Shown here: one piece after another, positions 22,024 through 34,300 of the stretch | Layout of the letters: every line of letters begins with the position of its first letter | How positions within the stretch are numbered: the stretch's first letter is position 1 | Source of the DNA: Dryobates pubescens | Taxonomy: Eukaryota > Chordata > Aves > Piciformes > Picidae | DNA length: 64,000 nucleotides | Assembly: GCF_014839835.1 (NCBI RefSeq) | Contig: NC_071642.1 | Location: 8,616,955-8,680,954 of the forward strand | Reading direction: 5' to 3' | Translations under genes and position numbers: made by a program | Notes under the pieces: model-generated | Database searches by the model: none | Told to the model about the DNA's origin: nothing | Seen by the model: only the letters and a program-made list of their open reading frames with translations

Positions 22024-24299
22024 TTAGGCCTTGTTGTTGGCACGGCAGTAGACAAGGTCCAGAATGTGGAGGACATCGAATCTGGAGCATGATCCCTGGT
22101 TGACAGTGTATTGGGGTCCTTGGAAAAGAAGAGAGGAGAGAAAGGAAAATGTCAGAATGCAACACCTGCTCCTGAGCTGCTCCCAGCCAGCAATGCTCTG
22201 AAGAATTGCTGCAGCAGAAACAGGAAAGGTTTGTGTCTGTGTGCAGGGGCAAGAGCATCACCCCTGAGGCAAAAGAGCTACTGGCTCCTTCCAGACACCG
22301 TCCCTTTGCCTGCACTCACCATACACTTCGTAGGTCTCGTAGGTTGTGAGGCCTCTGCACAGGGTGGAGATCTCTTGGCCATAGGACTGGAGGTTGATGA
22401 TGGGTCTCTTGATGACGTAGATGACCTCCTTTGAAGGTCTTCCTTGAACCTGCAGGAGCTGAACAGGAAATGACAACACTCAGCAAGTGCAGTGCCTCCA
22501 TCCCTTTCCTGCTAAGCATATCCCTGTTCCTGCAGTGGTGCCTCGCTGCTTGGTGCTTCCCTCACAGCTCTACTGGGCACTGTCTTGTCATCTGCTGTGT
22601 GACTCTGGGACTCTGGGTGTCAAGCCTGTGGAAACAGCCATGCCTCGGACTTCCGATTCCTTTGCAGGACTGTACAGGCTCCCAAGGAAGCCCTCCTCTG
22701 GAATCTTACCTTGTTCTGTTCAGCCAGTCTGGGCAGAGCATCAAAGGTGGGCATCAGCTTCCTGTCCATGGTGGAAATGTAGCAAACTCCCTCTGATGTC
22801 ACTTTGGTGGCAATCACACCCTGCAAATGGAGTCAGTGACAAGTGAGGATTGAAGGGAAGAAGAAGGAATAAAGTCTGTATGGACGAGGAAAGAACTGGG
22901 GAGAGTTTTTCCCCAGAAGCTGGAGTCTGGATGCTAAGCGGAAAGAAACAAGTCCTGGAGTGTGCTCAGCTTTCTGCAGCTGGTCTCCTTGTCCGTTTGC
23001 TGCACCAGCCCCGTGCCACTCACCGTCTGGTAGTTCCAGATGGATTTCCATGGCCTCAGGGTGCTCCTCTGGTCGATAACTGCCACACGCAGCTGCCTTT
23101 TGATGGTCAGAATTTGGGTGCCCACGATGACTGTGGTGTGCTGGTTCAGGTTGGGATTCTGCATGGAGAAAACCAAGCTCCACAACACTGTCAGACTTTC
23201 AGCTTACTTGGTCCCTTTCCCCCAGAGGGACTGGGACAGGAGCAAGGAATACTCAGCAAGCAGGGAATACAGCAAGAGCAGCACTGCTTGTGTGGGGTGC
23301 TGCAGAGGGCCCTGGGCCACGTTGTGATCTCAGCAGCAGCCAGCACTGCGTTTTGTCTTGGTTGCAAGTGCAGCGAGCTGGGAGGATCAGGAGCTCCCAA
23401 ACCCTACCTGAGAGTTATCCTGCCCGGGGAACACCGGCCTGCCGGGGAAGACATCCTGCCCGGGGAAGACATCCTGCCCAGGGAACACGTCCTGCCCAGG
23501 GAACACCTGCTGTCCAGTTTGTTGCCCAACCTGGAAGATGCCACATTTACCTGGTAAGCACTGTGGCCCAAAGGCAAAGCTCCTGGCCAAAGCAAATCAT
23601 CTCCTGATCCTATCCTGAGTGATCCCAAGCAAGATCCTCTGAGCTCTCCTGGAATGCAGCAGTCTCTATGGGAATCATTCTAGTTCCATTTCAACTGGAC
23701 TTGCCTCTCTCCTTTTCTGCCATCCCATCAGAGAGCAAACTTTGTCATTAAAGTCTGCTAAGTTGCCCCTTTCCAGCTTCACATTAAAATCTCTTTGGCT
23801 ACTAATGGATGAGGGATTGAAACCCTCTGCCCCCACAGCCTGTGGCTGGGTCACTCTACTTACAAAAACTCCGAGGGCTGGAGCCAGGAAGAGGCCCAGG
23901 AGGACGGTAGTCACAATCTGAAAGAGAAATGGAAACCAGAAGTGTAGCTGCAGCTCTGGCTGCCCAGTCCAGCATGAGGATCCTGCAGCCTTTTTCCTCT
24001 CCTGACCACACAGTGAGTCCTTAAGGTCCTCTTTTGCTTTTGTCTTGGAATGACCAGAGTCACCTAAAGCGACTCGTCCTTGCCTTACCCTGGACTAATG
24101 CAGAGCAGACACATGGAAGGTTGATTACAGAGCTGAATCTGGAGGTGCTGATAGGTTCACAGGTTCAGTGCTACTCTTTCTAAGGAGAACCCTCTCCCCC
24201 TAGGCATAGGCACTTCTGAGAGATGAAGGCAATGTCTGGAGTCAAAGTTGTAGTTCAGAAGAGGAAAAAAGAGCAATCTGTACTCACCATGCACTTCAT
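22024..24299 (-). CDS. GKN1-like: Gastrokine A, BRICHOS-domain secreted protein (GKN1-like)
   Basis: Seven exons on minus: 24288-24299, 23864-23917, 23408-23530, 23024-23158, 22710-22820, 22320-22458 and 22024-22118, all with GT/AG junctions; total 222 aa. Residues 1-22 are a signal peptide (MKCM then IVTTVLLGLFLAPALGVF, very like mammalian GKN1). Residues 23-63 are a separate exon of VFPGQD repeats. The BRICHOS domain follows, with Asp92 in VAVID, Cys121 in GVCYISTMD and Cys179 in TLCRGLTTYE, then a C-terminal pair Cys202/Cys216. Gastrokines are secreted by gastric surface mucous cells; that role is taken from the family. As read, the protein is identical to that of gene C. Head to head with gene B, 3.45 kb apart between start codons. 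Confidence 0.9.
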
Positions 24300-24355
24300 C
24301 TTGACTGCAGAGCTGATGCTGGTGCAGGTGGATTGAAGGCTCTGACCTGTCCACC

Positions 24356-24363
24356 TTATATAG
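24356..24363 (-). promoter_or_regulatory. Gene A TATA box
   Basis: TATATAAG on minus, about 60 bp before the ATG, in the same context as in B, C and E. Confidence 0.85.
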
Positions 24364-25585
24364 GCTGTGAGACTCAGATGTGGCAGCAACAAGTGTTGAA
24401 CTAAAATAATTCTGTGATTTGTATCCTTGTCCCTTGTTCACCAATAATAATTTCCTGCTGTAAAACCTTCATTAATATGGGGCCTGTGCTTCTGCAAATT
24501 TGATCTGCCATATTCTGATAATTATTGGATAAGGATCCATTTGCAGGGAACAATTGATTATGTTTTGTTGTAACCTTCTGACCTCTACTAATCACTTTTG
24601 AAAACTGACATCAAAGCCTAAGACCAGAGATAGCCCAGGGCATACAACCCCCCACCCCAGCCTTGGTGTAGGCAAGATCAACAAGAGCCCCTGTGCTTTC
24701 CAGAATGTTCTGCCTGTTACCCTGTAACCATAGGGCCCAGCAGAACTTATGGTCCAAAGACAACATTGGCTCTGAGAGAGGCTTTGCCCTAAAGAGGCTG
24801 TGCAGGATGAAACCTTACTGATCTGGGCCAGGCACGAGAGGCCTCTTGGTTCTTTCAGGTGCCACCTGACACTGTTTCCCCTTGCCCCATCTGCATTTCT
24901 GTGGTGCTGCAAGGACAGAGGTGACCACTGTGCTAGGCAGGCTCTTGCATGCCTGGGGTTTGTGCCAAGCTGCTGGCTTGCAGGTTGTGTGCCCCTGAGT
25001 CTGTGGCAGGGATCACTGTGAAGAGTCCCAACTGGCTCTGCAACAGCAATCCATCAGGTTCTGAAATCAGGGAGGTTTGGCTATGGCCTTGCCCCTCGCG
25101 AAGGACGGCAAGAGCTGGGCGCAGTGAGCGCAGAGCAGGCAATGGCAGCAGCAGGGCAGAGCTGAGGTGGCACTGGGTGCCTGAGGGGGAGAGGAGCAAG
25201 GGGCAGCAAAAAGGGCACACAAAGGCTGCTGAGGCAGTGGGGGTGGGGGGCTGGGGCTGGGGCTGCAGCTCCTCAGTGCCTTGGGTGGGAGCAGCCATGC
25301 ACATTGAGATTTGGAGCTCATCCCTGTGTCCCTGCAAGGCTGCTGGCCTCTGCTCGCTGTGCTGTGACAGCTGGGGCTGCAGGATGACCTTCTGCAGCAT
25401 GGACTCTGCTCAGCTCAGATCCCTGCTGCCTGGTGGGCAACATCTCTTAGAGTGCTTGGCCCCTAGTCCTCAAGGGCTCCAGAGTGAGTTTTCCTAGTGA
25501 ACACAGGATGGGATAAGGGAAGAGGGCTGTGGCTGTTTTGTCCCAGGGAAAAGTACAGGAGAAGGTTGGAATAGGAGAGGAGATT
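24364..25585. other. Gene A upstream region
   Basis: Reverse-complement match to the region upstream of gene C (about 33.27-34.48 kb). It includes the conserved block with paired GATA-type sites at about 24440-24545. Long open frames here are accidental. Confidence 0.7.
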
Positions 25586-25589
25586 GGTT

Positions 25590-26105
25590 AGGCTGCACCT
25601 TGAGTCCTGTGTCCAGTTCTGGGCCCCTCAGTTTAAGAAGGACATCGAGACACTTGAACGTGTCCAGAGAAGGGCAAAAAGGCTGGGGAGAGGCCTTGAG
25701 CACAGCCCTGTGAGGAGAGGCTGAGGGAGCTGGGGTTGCTTAGCCAGGAGAAGAGAAGGATCAGGGGTGACTTCATTGCCCTCTACAACTACCTGAAAGG
25801 TAATTGTAGACAGGAGGGGGTTGGTCTCTTCTCCCAGGCAACCAGTACCAGAACAAGAGGACACAGTCTCAAGCTGCACCAGGGGAGGTTTAGACTCAAG
25901 GTGAGGAGAAAGTTCTTCACTGAGAGAGTTGTTCGTCATTGGAATGGGCTGCCCAGGGAGGTGGTAGAGCCCCCATCCCTGGAGGTATTCAAGAGGAGAT
26001 TGGATGTGGCACTTGGTGCCATGGTCTAGTCGTGAGGTCTGTCGAGACAGGTTGGACTTGATGATCCTTGGGGTCTCTTCCAACCTTAGTTATACTGTGA
26101 TACTG
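25590..26105 (+). mobile_element. CR1 LINE 3' fragment, unique to the A copy
   Basis: Young-looking sense CR1 ('gttaggctgcaccttgagtc' to the tail 'tactgtgatactgtgat'). The homologous points upstream of B (about 27040) and C (about 33280) lack it. Confidence 0.9.
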
Positions 26106-26257
26106 TGATAGAAGATATTTCCAGCACCAGCAGGCAAGGTCACAGGACCTTTTCTTGTAGAGACCTATGAAAGCTTAGGGCAGGCTGTCAAGTGTCTGTG
26201 GGAAGTCACACAGGATGAGGTCTATGTGCCTGAAGTGATTTTTGCCAGAGTTCCAAG

Positions 26258-26345
26258 TCAGCAACTTGTCTTTGGAATTGTCTGTACTCTTCTACAGGAT
26301 GGATAAAGCCACAGCAGAGAGCATTAAGATACAGGATGGATAACA
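26258..26345 (-). pseudogene. Remnant of D-type gastrokine terminal exon, beside gene A
   Basis: On minus this resembles the end of gene D exon 6, ending RRVQTIPKTSC and a stop at 26258-26260. Only the 3' part of the gene remains. It is the mirror of the remnant at 26390-26667. Confidence 0.65.
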
Positions 26346-26389
26346 TCACAGCACTGGTGCCAATAACATGGATGCAGTGCAAGCTCTTC

Positions 26390-26667
26390 GTTCTTTTATT
26401 TTCTATGTACCAATCGAATCAGTTTTTCCTTTCCATTCAGGATCCAGCTACTTAGGGCAAGAGATTGCATGTTTGGAAGTTAACCTTAATTAGCTGCCTG
26501 TCCATTACTGTTATTAATTATTCCTGAGAGAATTTTGTGGAAGAAAATTCACAGAACTCAGAGGTTCCTGTGTCTCACTAACATTTATCACCAACTCACA
26601 CTGCTCTGCCCTGTATTTTTATCCATCCTGCAGAAGACTGGAAGCAATTCCAAAGACACACTGCTGA
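26390..26667 (+). pseudogene. Remnant of D-type gastrokine terminal exon, beside gene B
   Basis: Matches gene D from about 49.32 to 49.68 kb. The exon 6 equivalent is 26564-26667, still open with 34 codons: SCVSLTFITNSHCSALYF, then RRLEAIPKTHC and stop. Exons 1-5 are absent, so it is a dead scrap. Confidence 0.7.
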
Positions 26668-27500
26668 ATTGGTTTCCCAGTCAGATACCTTAAGCCATTA
26701 TTTGTCTCTACTGTGAGCAGGTTGTGCTACACCTACTGCTTAAGCATCTTGAAGACAATATGGCCTGAAGTCCAGACTTACAGAAATAAGGGCCAGTGGA
26801 GTCATTTCCAAGTTAACATCTTATTAACATACAAAGTATTACAATGTTTGTTATTGTAAAGAAAGGATGCAGCAGCTGGTGCTGGTCAGGAGAGCAGTTT
26901 TGGGCTGTTTCACTGGAGTCCATCAGACAGTAAAACCAATGCAAAACTGCACACACAAATGTTGCAGCACTTCCACATGCTTGCAATAGAGCAAAAAAAG
27001 ATCCTGACCAGTGTGCCTGTTGCTCCTGGAGACAATCTCCTCTCCTATTTCAAACCTGTACTGCACTTTTCCTGAGATGAAAAGCCAAAGACCACTTCCC
27101 TTACCCCATCCTGGGGTCACCAGAAAAAGTCTTTCTGGAGCCTGTGAAGACTATGGGCCAAACTCTGTAAGAGATGGTTTTTTCAAGCCCCTCCATGCAG
27201 CAGGTAATTGATCTCTGGAACCTGGCCCAGATCAGTAAGGTTTCATCCTGCACAGCCTCTTTAGGGCAAAGCCTCTCTCAGAGCCAATGTTGTCTTTGGA
27301 CCATAAGTTCTGCTGGGCCCTATGGTTACAGGGTAACAGGCAGAACGTTCTGGAAAGCAGAGGGGCTCTTGTTGATCTTGCCTACACCAAGGCTGGGGTG
27401 GGGGGTTGTATGCCCTGGGCTATCTCTGGTCTTAGGCTTTGATGTCAGTTTTCAAAAGTGATTAGTAGAGGTCAGAAAGTCACAGCAAAACATAATCAAT
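26668..27500. other. Gene B upstream region
   Basis: Homologous to the A and C upstream regions but lacks about 0.6 kb present in A, C and E; the break lies near 27180-27225. No gene recognised. Confidence 0.6.
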
Positions 27501-27690
27501 TGTTCCCTGCAAATGGATCCTTATCCAATAATTATCAGAATATGGCAGATCAAATTTGCAGAAGCACAGGCCCCATATTAATGAAGATTTTACAGCAGGA
27601 AATTATTATCAGCAACATCCAGGCAGGGATACAAATCACAGAATTATTTTATTTCAACACTTGTTGCTGCCACATCTGAGTCTCACAGCC

Positions 27691-27698
27691 TATATAAG
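27691..27698 (+). promoter_or_regulatory. Gene B TATA box
   Basis: TATATAAG 56 bp before the ATG. Confidence 0.85.
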
Positions 27699-27753
27699 GT
27701 GGACAGGTCAGAGCCTTCATTCCACCTGCACCAGCATCAGCTCTGCAGTCAAG

Positions 27754-30036
27754 ATGAAGTGCACTGTAAGTACAGATGAACTTTTCTTCCCTTCTGAACT
27801 ATAACTTTGACTCCAGGCATTGCCTTTATCTCTCCATACTGCCTATGCCTGTTTTTACCAAAGAGGCTTTCTTGGGGGAGTTTTCTCCTCCAGAGAGAGT
27901 AGCACAGAACCTCCAGATTCAGCTCTGTAAACAACCTCCGTGTCTCTGCTTTGCATTCGTCCAGGGTAAGGCAAGGATGAGGGCAGGACTCACTTGAGGT
28001 GATGTGCTATTCTAGCAGGAAAGCAAAAGAGGACCTTAAGGACTCACTGTGTGGTCAGGAGAGGAAAAAGGCTGCAGGATCCTCATGCTGGATTGGACAG
28101 CCAGAGCTGCAGCTACACTTCTGGTTTCCATTTCTCTTTCAGATTGTGACTACCATCCTCCTGGGCCTCTTCCTGGCTCCAGCCCTCGGAGTTTTTGTGA
28201 GTAGAGTGACCCAGCCAAAGGCTGTGGGGGGAGAGGGTTTCAATCTCTCATCCATTAGTAGCCAAAGAGATTTTAATGTGAAGCTGGAAAGGGGCAACTT
28301 AGCAGACTTTAATGACAAAGTTTGCTCTCTGATGGGATGGCAGAAAGGGAGAGAGGCAAGTCCAGTTGAAATGGAACTAGAATGATTCCCATAGAGACTG
28401 CTGCATTCCAGGAGAGCTCAGAGGATCTTGCTTGGGATCACTCAGGATAGGATCAGGAGATGATTGGCTTTGGCCAGGAGCTTTGCCTTTGGGCCACAGT
28501 GCTTACCAGGTAAATGTGGCATCTTCCAGGTTGGGCAACAAACTGGACAGCAGGTGTTCCCTGGGCAGGACGTGTTCCCTGGGCAGGATGTCTTCCCCGG
28601 GCAGGATGTCTTCCCCGGCAGGCCGGTGTTCCCCGGGCAGGATAACTCTCAGGTAGGGTTTGGGAGCTCCTGATCCTCCCAGCTCGCTGCACTTGCAACC
28701 AAGACAAAACGCAGTGCTGGCTGCTGCTGAGATCACAACGTGGCCCAGGGCACTCTGCAGCACCCCACACAAGCAGTGCTGCTCTTGCTGTATTCCCTGC
28801 TTGCTGAGTATTCCTTGCTCCTGTCCCAGTCCCTCTGGGGGAAAGGGACCAAGTAAGCTGAAAGTCTGACAGTGTTGTGGAGCTTGGTTTTCTCCATGCA
28901 GAATCCCAACCTGAACCAGCACACCACAGTCATCGTGGGCACCCAAATTCTGACCATCAAAAGGCAGCTGCGTGTGGCAGTTATTGACCAGAGGAGCACC
29001 CTGAGGCCATGGAAATCCATCTGGAACTACCAGACGGTGAGTGGCACGGGGCTGGTGCAGCAAACGGACAAGGAGACCAGCTGCAGAAAGCTGAGCACAC
29101 TCCAGGACTTGTTTCTTTCCGCTTAGCATCCAGACTCCAGCTTCTGGGGAAAAACTCTCCCCAGTTCTTTCCTCGTCCATACAGACTTTATTCCTTCTTC
29201 TTCCCTTCAATCCTCACTTGTCACTGACTCCATTTGCAGGGTGTGATTGCCACCAAAGTGACATCAGAGGGAGTTTGCTACATTTCCACCATGGACAGGA
29301 AGCTGATGCCCACCTTTGATGCTCTGCCCAGACTGGCTGAACAGAACAAGGTAAGATTCCAGAGGAGGGCTTCCTTGGGAGCCTGTACAGTCCTGCAAAG
29401 GAATCGGAAGTCCGAGGCATGGCTGTTTCCACAGGCTTGACACCCAGAGTCCCAGAGTCACACAGCAGATGACAAGACAGTGCCCAGTAGAGCTGTGAGG
29501 GAAGCACCCAGCAGCAAGGCACCACTGCAGGAACAGGGATATGCTTAGCAGGAAAGGGATGGAGGCACTGCACTTGCTGAGTGTTGTCATTTCCTGTTCA
29601 GCTCCTGCAGGTTCAAGGAAGACCTTCAAAGGAGGTCATCTACGTCATCAAGAGACCCATCCTCAACCTCCAGTCCTACGGCCAAGAGATCTCCACCCTG
29701 TGCAGAGGCCTCACAACCTACGAGACCTACGAAGTGTATGGTGAGTGCAGGCAAAGGGACGGTGTCTGGAAGGAGCCAGCAGCTCTTTTGCCTCAGGGGT
29801 GATGCTCTTGCCCCTGCACACAGACACAAACCTTTCCTGTTTCTGCTGCAGCAATTCTTCAGAGCATTGCTGGCTGGGAGCAGCTCAGGAGCAGGTGTTG
29901 CATTCTGACATTTTCCTTTCTCTCCTCTCTTCTTTTCCAAGGACCCCAATACACTGTCAACCAGGGATCATGCTCCAGATTCGATGTCCTCCACATTCTG
30001 GACCTTGTCTACTGCCGTGCCAACAACAAGGCCTAA
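27754..30036 (+). CDS. GKN1-like: Gastrokine B, BRICHOS-domain secreted protein (GKN1-like)
   Basis: Seven exons: 27754-27765, 28143-28196, 28530-28652, 28902-29036, 29240-29350, 29602-29740 and 29942-30036. All junctions are GT/AG, and the last intron splits a Gly codon. Product 222 aa with the same plan as A: signal peptide 1-22, VFPGQD-repeat exon 23-63, BRICHOS with Asp92, Cys121 and Cys179, and Cys202/Cys216 near the end. As read it differs from A and C at three residues: Thr4 for Met, Ile9 for Val, Leu166 for Ile. Exon 6 begins with two in-frame AGs 9 bp apart (CTCCTGCAG), so a product shorter by three residues is possible. The gene looks intact. Confidence 0.92.
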
Positions 30037-30182
30037 ACACCTGACCTTGCCTCAACCAAGTGCAGCTGCTCCCTTGCTGCTGCACCAGGCCAGCCCCAGT
30101 GCTGTTCCTGCTCCCTGGCATCTCCTCCTTTGGGAGTTTCCTTCTCCACCATTCAGATGCTCAGTTGTGACCAAACCTTTCC

Positions 30183-30188
30183 AATAAA
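30183..30188 (+). terminator. Gene B poly(A) signal
   Basis: AATAAA 147 bp after the stop. Confidence 0.9.
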
Positions 30189-30189
30189 G

Positions 30190-31649
30190 TCCTCTAGCAT
30201 GCATTAACTCTGGCTTCTCTCTCATTGATGCATCCTTCATCATCTAGGCACACATTCAGAAATGCATCTGGAGCGTATCTGCTGTACCCCTTTGCAGCCC
30301 TCCACATGTGCATTTCAAGGCCTGCTGTGGAATCAGGCCGCAGCTGCAGGGAGCAGGGCAAGCATCACAGTGTGCAGCTGACTAAGATGGCACAGGGAGC
30401 TGAGACTTCCCTTCCCTTTTCCAGGGAAAGGAGACCTCATGGCTCAAATCTTGACTCATGTGGCATGGAAAGGAGAAAGAAACAGAGAGGATGCAAGGAG
30501 CTGGCCTTCCTTACTGCAGGGGGAGGCTCGTTTGTAAGATTTACAGAGTTGTTCTGTTCCTAAAATAGAGGCCTCCATTTTAGCCAGAGCATGGTGAGGA
30601 GTGGTCAGAGACATCACATTGAACACCAGAAAAGTAGCCAGGCAACAACTTTCATCTTCTGTCACCTCCCAGTGGTCCCCAGAGGCTTCACTGTGTGGCA
30701 CTCTGAAAGGATGCAGGGTTCACGGAGGCAGCCCTCAGGCCCAGGCACCTGAATGGTCAGCATGAGCACACCTCAGGCATTGCAGAGGGGACACACAGAC
30801 ACTGCTTTGTTGCTGCTTATCTCTAACCTTCCTTTTTGCTGTGACAGACCTTCTTTTCATTCCTTTGCACCCCACAGTTTCTCATTTTGCTCCTAGTGAG
30901 ACTAAACATGACAGAAAGAGGCAAGAATCAAAGCTGAGGAGGCATTTCCACTCAGTTTTAGTCATTTTACCAGATCCTAATAATGTCCTTATCTCTGCAC
31001 AAAATTCGTGGGACCATTAAACCAGCTGAAGTGCATACCCACAAGGGCATGCAGCATGAGGAACAAACAGCAGAAGGTGGAAGCCAATGTGAGTCAGGAA
31101 AACTAAGGTCTAGAGGCCATCATTGCAAGGTGGTTGGATGTCTTCTTATGTCTGGAGTCTTGCAATCAGTGGCTACAAACTCTTCAGAATGGATAGGCAA
31201 GGAAGGAGGGCAGGTGCAGTGGTGGCACTGATGTCAGCCAGGTGGCTCTGCTGAGGAGTATTTGATCCCTAGCTGGTATCATGCCAGCTTGATAAGGAAA
31301 GTGCTGGCTGGAGTAAAGGATGCTGGGGCTTGGAGTTCAATCTGTAGCATGAGCTGCTTCCAGTTTCTGAGGGCCTCTTCCAGCTTCTAGTCTGGGCTGT
31401 TGGGCTGTTTTTCCTGGCTGCAGGTGTGGTGTGGGCCTCTGGCTTGCTTCTGTTTCTGAGAAGTCTTACTGGGCTTCTCTGCAGATGTGCTGTGTAAGGG
31501 ACTGTGCACTGCATTATTCCACTAAACTATCCTTATCTCAACCCACAGAGATGTTTGTGTTATGCTTGGCTGCCAACCTCCTTGTGGGAGGCTTGCATAT
31601 GTGAGCAGACTGCTAAGGAAAAGCCAGGACACTGGAGGGGGCAGTCGAC
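30190..31649. other. Gene B downstream flank
   Basis: 30190-30960 matches the A flank (inverted, 20.7-21.85 kb minus the solo LTR) and the F flank at 61.55-62.28 kb. 30961-31649 holds nothing recognised. Confidence 0.6.
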
Positions 31650-33200
31650 TGTGCCTTTAACCAAAGTCCCTTGTTGGCCTCCCTGTGCATTCCCTTAGGC
31701 AATGTCATTACCAAGAGGCTCTTTTCCTCCCCTTGATTATTTGTACTGTGCAAAGCCCTTCTTGCAAACAGGGCTTCTCTCTGGCAGTCTGCTCATCTTT
31801 CACCCAGTATTGTTTGCAACCAGAAGCTTTCTCCCCTCTCTCAACAGGGCTATGTTGCAACCAAGGTACTTTCCAAAAACACCTGCATCATCTCTAACAT
31901 GGGCAGGGACTCATGGCTTGATGAATTATTTCCTGCATCAGCTCAGGGATTTATGGTGGGATAGGGAAAGAACTTGGTGAGAAAGATCATTAAGTGCATC
32001 TGCAAATGACACATTTCCCACAGGTAAAGAGGAGCAAAGGCTGCAGGAATGGCAGTTCCTCAGCAGGACTAGGTGAAGGCAGGGCTTCTGCAGACATTCC
32101 ATTGGCCTCATCTAATCCTTTCCACATTATCAAAGATGTGGCCACAGATTCTGAACTCCTTGTTTGGTTTTTCTAAATGCTGGTTTCTGGGTTTGTTTCT
32201 TTGATTACTTAAGGACCTTGTCCTCACCACCCTCCATCCAGGGAGAATCACTTCATAATCTCCAAAGACAGACCCCAAAGCTTGTGCCTCTGTGCAGAGG
32301 AGTTCCCTTCCACTTTGCTTACCCAGCTCCAGGTGAGCACACCAGAAACAGGGTTGGTTTACCCAAAGAAAGATCAACAAGGAAAATGACTGAAGCAAAG
32401 ATGACCGAGTTGATCACTGAAATCCACTGCTTTTCTATGACTTGTATCAATCAGGGAACTTGTGTGTAAGGAAAAGCAGCAGGTCTGCCACTCTGCTGTG
32501 CACAAGCCAGAGACAAGGACTCGGCAGGAAGGTTTTGGGCTCCAGCTGTTGACACAAGTCTCCGTTATCTTAGGCAACTCCATGCATATACAGCACCAAG
32601 CTGGCATTGGTCCTGGCACAGAACAAATTCTTACAGCTTAGATTGGTCTAAAAAGATTGCATCTGAAAAAAGCTTGCCTGTAGTGGAAGTTTCCAGCCAT
32701 GGTGATTTGGTGATTCTGGAAGTTTCAAAAGAGGCAGCTCAGTGCTGAGGTCACTTTTCCTGGTACATTTCCAACAGTGGATGGATCCAGTTCAGGTGCT
32801 TTGTTCTTTTATTTTCCCAGTGCCAATCTTATCAGTTTTTACATTTCTTTCAGGATTCAGCTTCTTATAGCAAGAGGTTTTCTGTTTGGAAGTTAACCTT
32901 AATTAACTGCCTGTCCAGTACTGTGATTAATTATACCTGATGGAGTTTTGAGGAACCAAATTCATAGAAATCTGTCCTGAGGAACAAGAGTTTTATTTTT
33001 CTCCTCTGCCCTGTGCAGAGGCTCTTGTGTCTCACTAAAATTTATCAACCCACACTGGTCTGTGCTGTGGCTTTATCCATCCTGTGGAGGAGTGCAGGCA
33101 ATTCCAAAGACAAGTTACTGACTTGGAACTCTGGCAAAAATCACTTCAGGCACATAGACCTCATCCTGTGTGACTTCCCATAGAGATTTCAGATCCTGCC
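31650..33200 (+). pseudogene. D-type gastrokine pseudogene (exons 4-6 only)
   Basis: Matches gene D from intron 3 onward (48.15-49.7 kb). Exon 4 equivalent 31848-31955 is open and reads GYVATKVLSKNTCIISNMG, but with ELF and GFM changes and a weaker donor (gtggga). Exon 5 equivalent at about 32213-32333 has a shifted acceptor and a deletion of about 20 bp that removes the second BRICHOS Cys region. Exon 6 equivalent 33021-33121 is open. Exons 1-3, the signal peptide and the promoter are missing. It sits between B and C, in the same position relative to C that intact D has to E. Confidence 0.85.
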
Positions 33201-34300
33201 TGCACCAATTACCAGTCCATACAAAAAACCAGGTCCCGTCTGCATTGTCTGGTGCTGCTGGGGACATATTCTCTCCTCTCATATTCCAACCTTCTCCTGT
33301 ACTTTTCCCTGGGACAAAACAGCCACAGCCCTCTTCCCTTATCCCATCCTGTGTTCACCAGGAAAACTCACTCTGGAGGCCTTGAGGACTAGGGGCCAAG
33401 CACTCTAAGAGATGTTGCCCACCAGGCAGCAGGGATCTGAGCTGAGCAGAGTCCATGCTGCAGAAGGTCATCTGCAGCCCCAGCTGTCACAGCACAGCGA
33501 GCAGAGGCCAGCAGCCTTGCAGGGACACAGGGATGAGCTCCAAATCTCAATGTGCATGGCTGCTCCCACCCAAGGCGCTGAGGAGCTGCAGCCCCAGCCC
33601 CCACCACCGCCTCAGCAGCCTTTTTGTGCCCTTTTTGCTGCCCCTTGCTCCTCTCCCCCTCAGGCACCCAGTGCCACCTCAGCTCTGCCCTGCTGCTGCC
33701 ATTGCCTGCTCTGCGCTCACTGCGCCCAGCTCTTGCCGTCCTTCACGAGGGGCAAGGCCATAGCCAAACCTCCCTGATTTCAGAACCTGATGGATTGCTG
33801 TTGCAGAGCCAGTTGGGACTCTTCACAGTGATCCCTGCCACAGACTCAGGGGCACACAACCTGCAAGCCAGCAGCTTGGCACAAACCCCAGGCATGCAAG
33901 AGCCTCCCGAGGAGCAGTGGTCACCTCTGTCCTTGCAGCACCACAGAAATGCAGATGGGGCAAGGGGAAACAGTGTCTGGTGGCACCTGAAAGAACCAAG
34001 AGGCCTCTCGTGCCTGGCCCAGATCAGTAAGGTTTCATCCTGCACAGCCTCTTTAGGGCAAAGCCTCTCTCAGAGCCAATGTTGTCTTTGGACCATAAGT
34101 TCTGCTGGGCCCTATGGTTACAGGGTAACAGGCAGAACGTTCTGGAAAGCACAGGGGCTCTTGTTGATTTTGCCTACACCAAGGCTGGGGTGGGGGGTTG
34201 TATGCCCTGGGCTATCTCTGGTCTTAGGCTTTGATGTCAGTTTTCAAAAGTGATTAGTAGAGGTCAGAAGGTTACAACAAAACATAATCAATTGTTCCCT
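33201..34300. other. Gene C upstream region
   Basis: Inverted match to 24.5-25.58 kb upstream of A, and looser match to 50.8-51.5 kb upstream of E. A 209-codon frame across it (33624-34253) has no conserved partner and is rejected as coding. Confidence 0.65.

Noticed and set aside
22850-23557. 235-codon open frame on + (and its twins at 28503-29210 and 35288-35995 on -)
   Set aside because: Antisense to gastrokine exons 3-4 and introns. Kept open in all three copies only because the copies are near-identical.
33624-34253. 209-codon frame upstream of gene C
   Set aside because: Overlaps the promoter region; the homologous A region breaks it and B lacks much of it; no recognisable protein.
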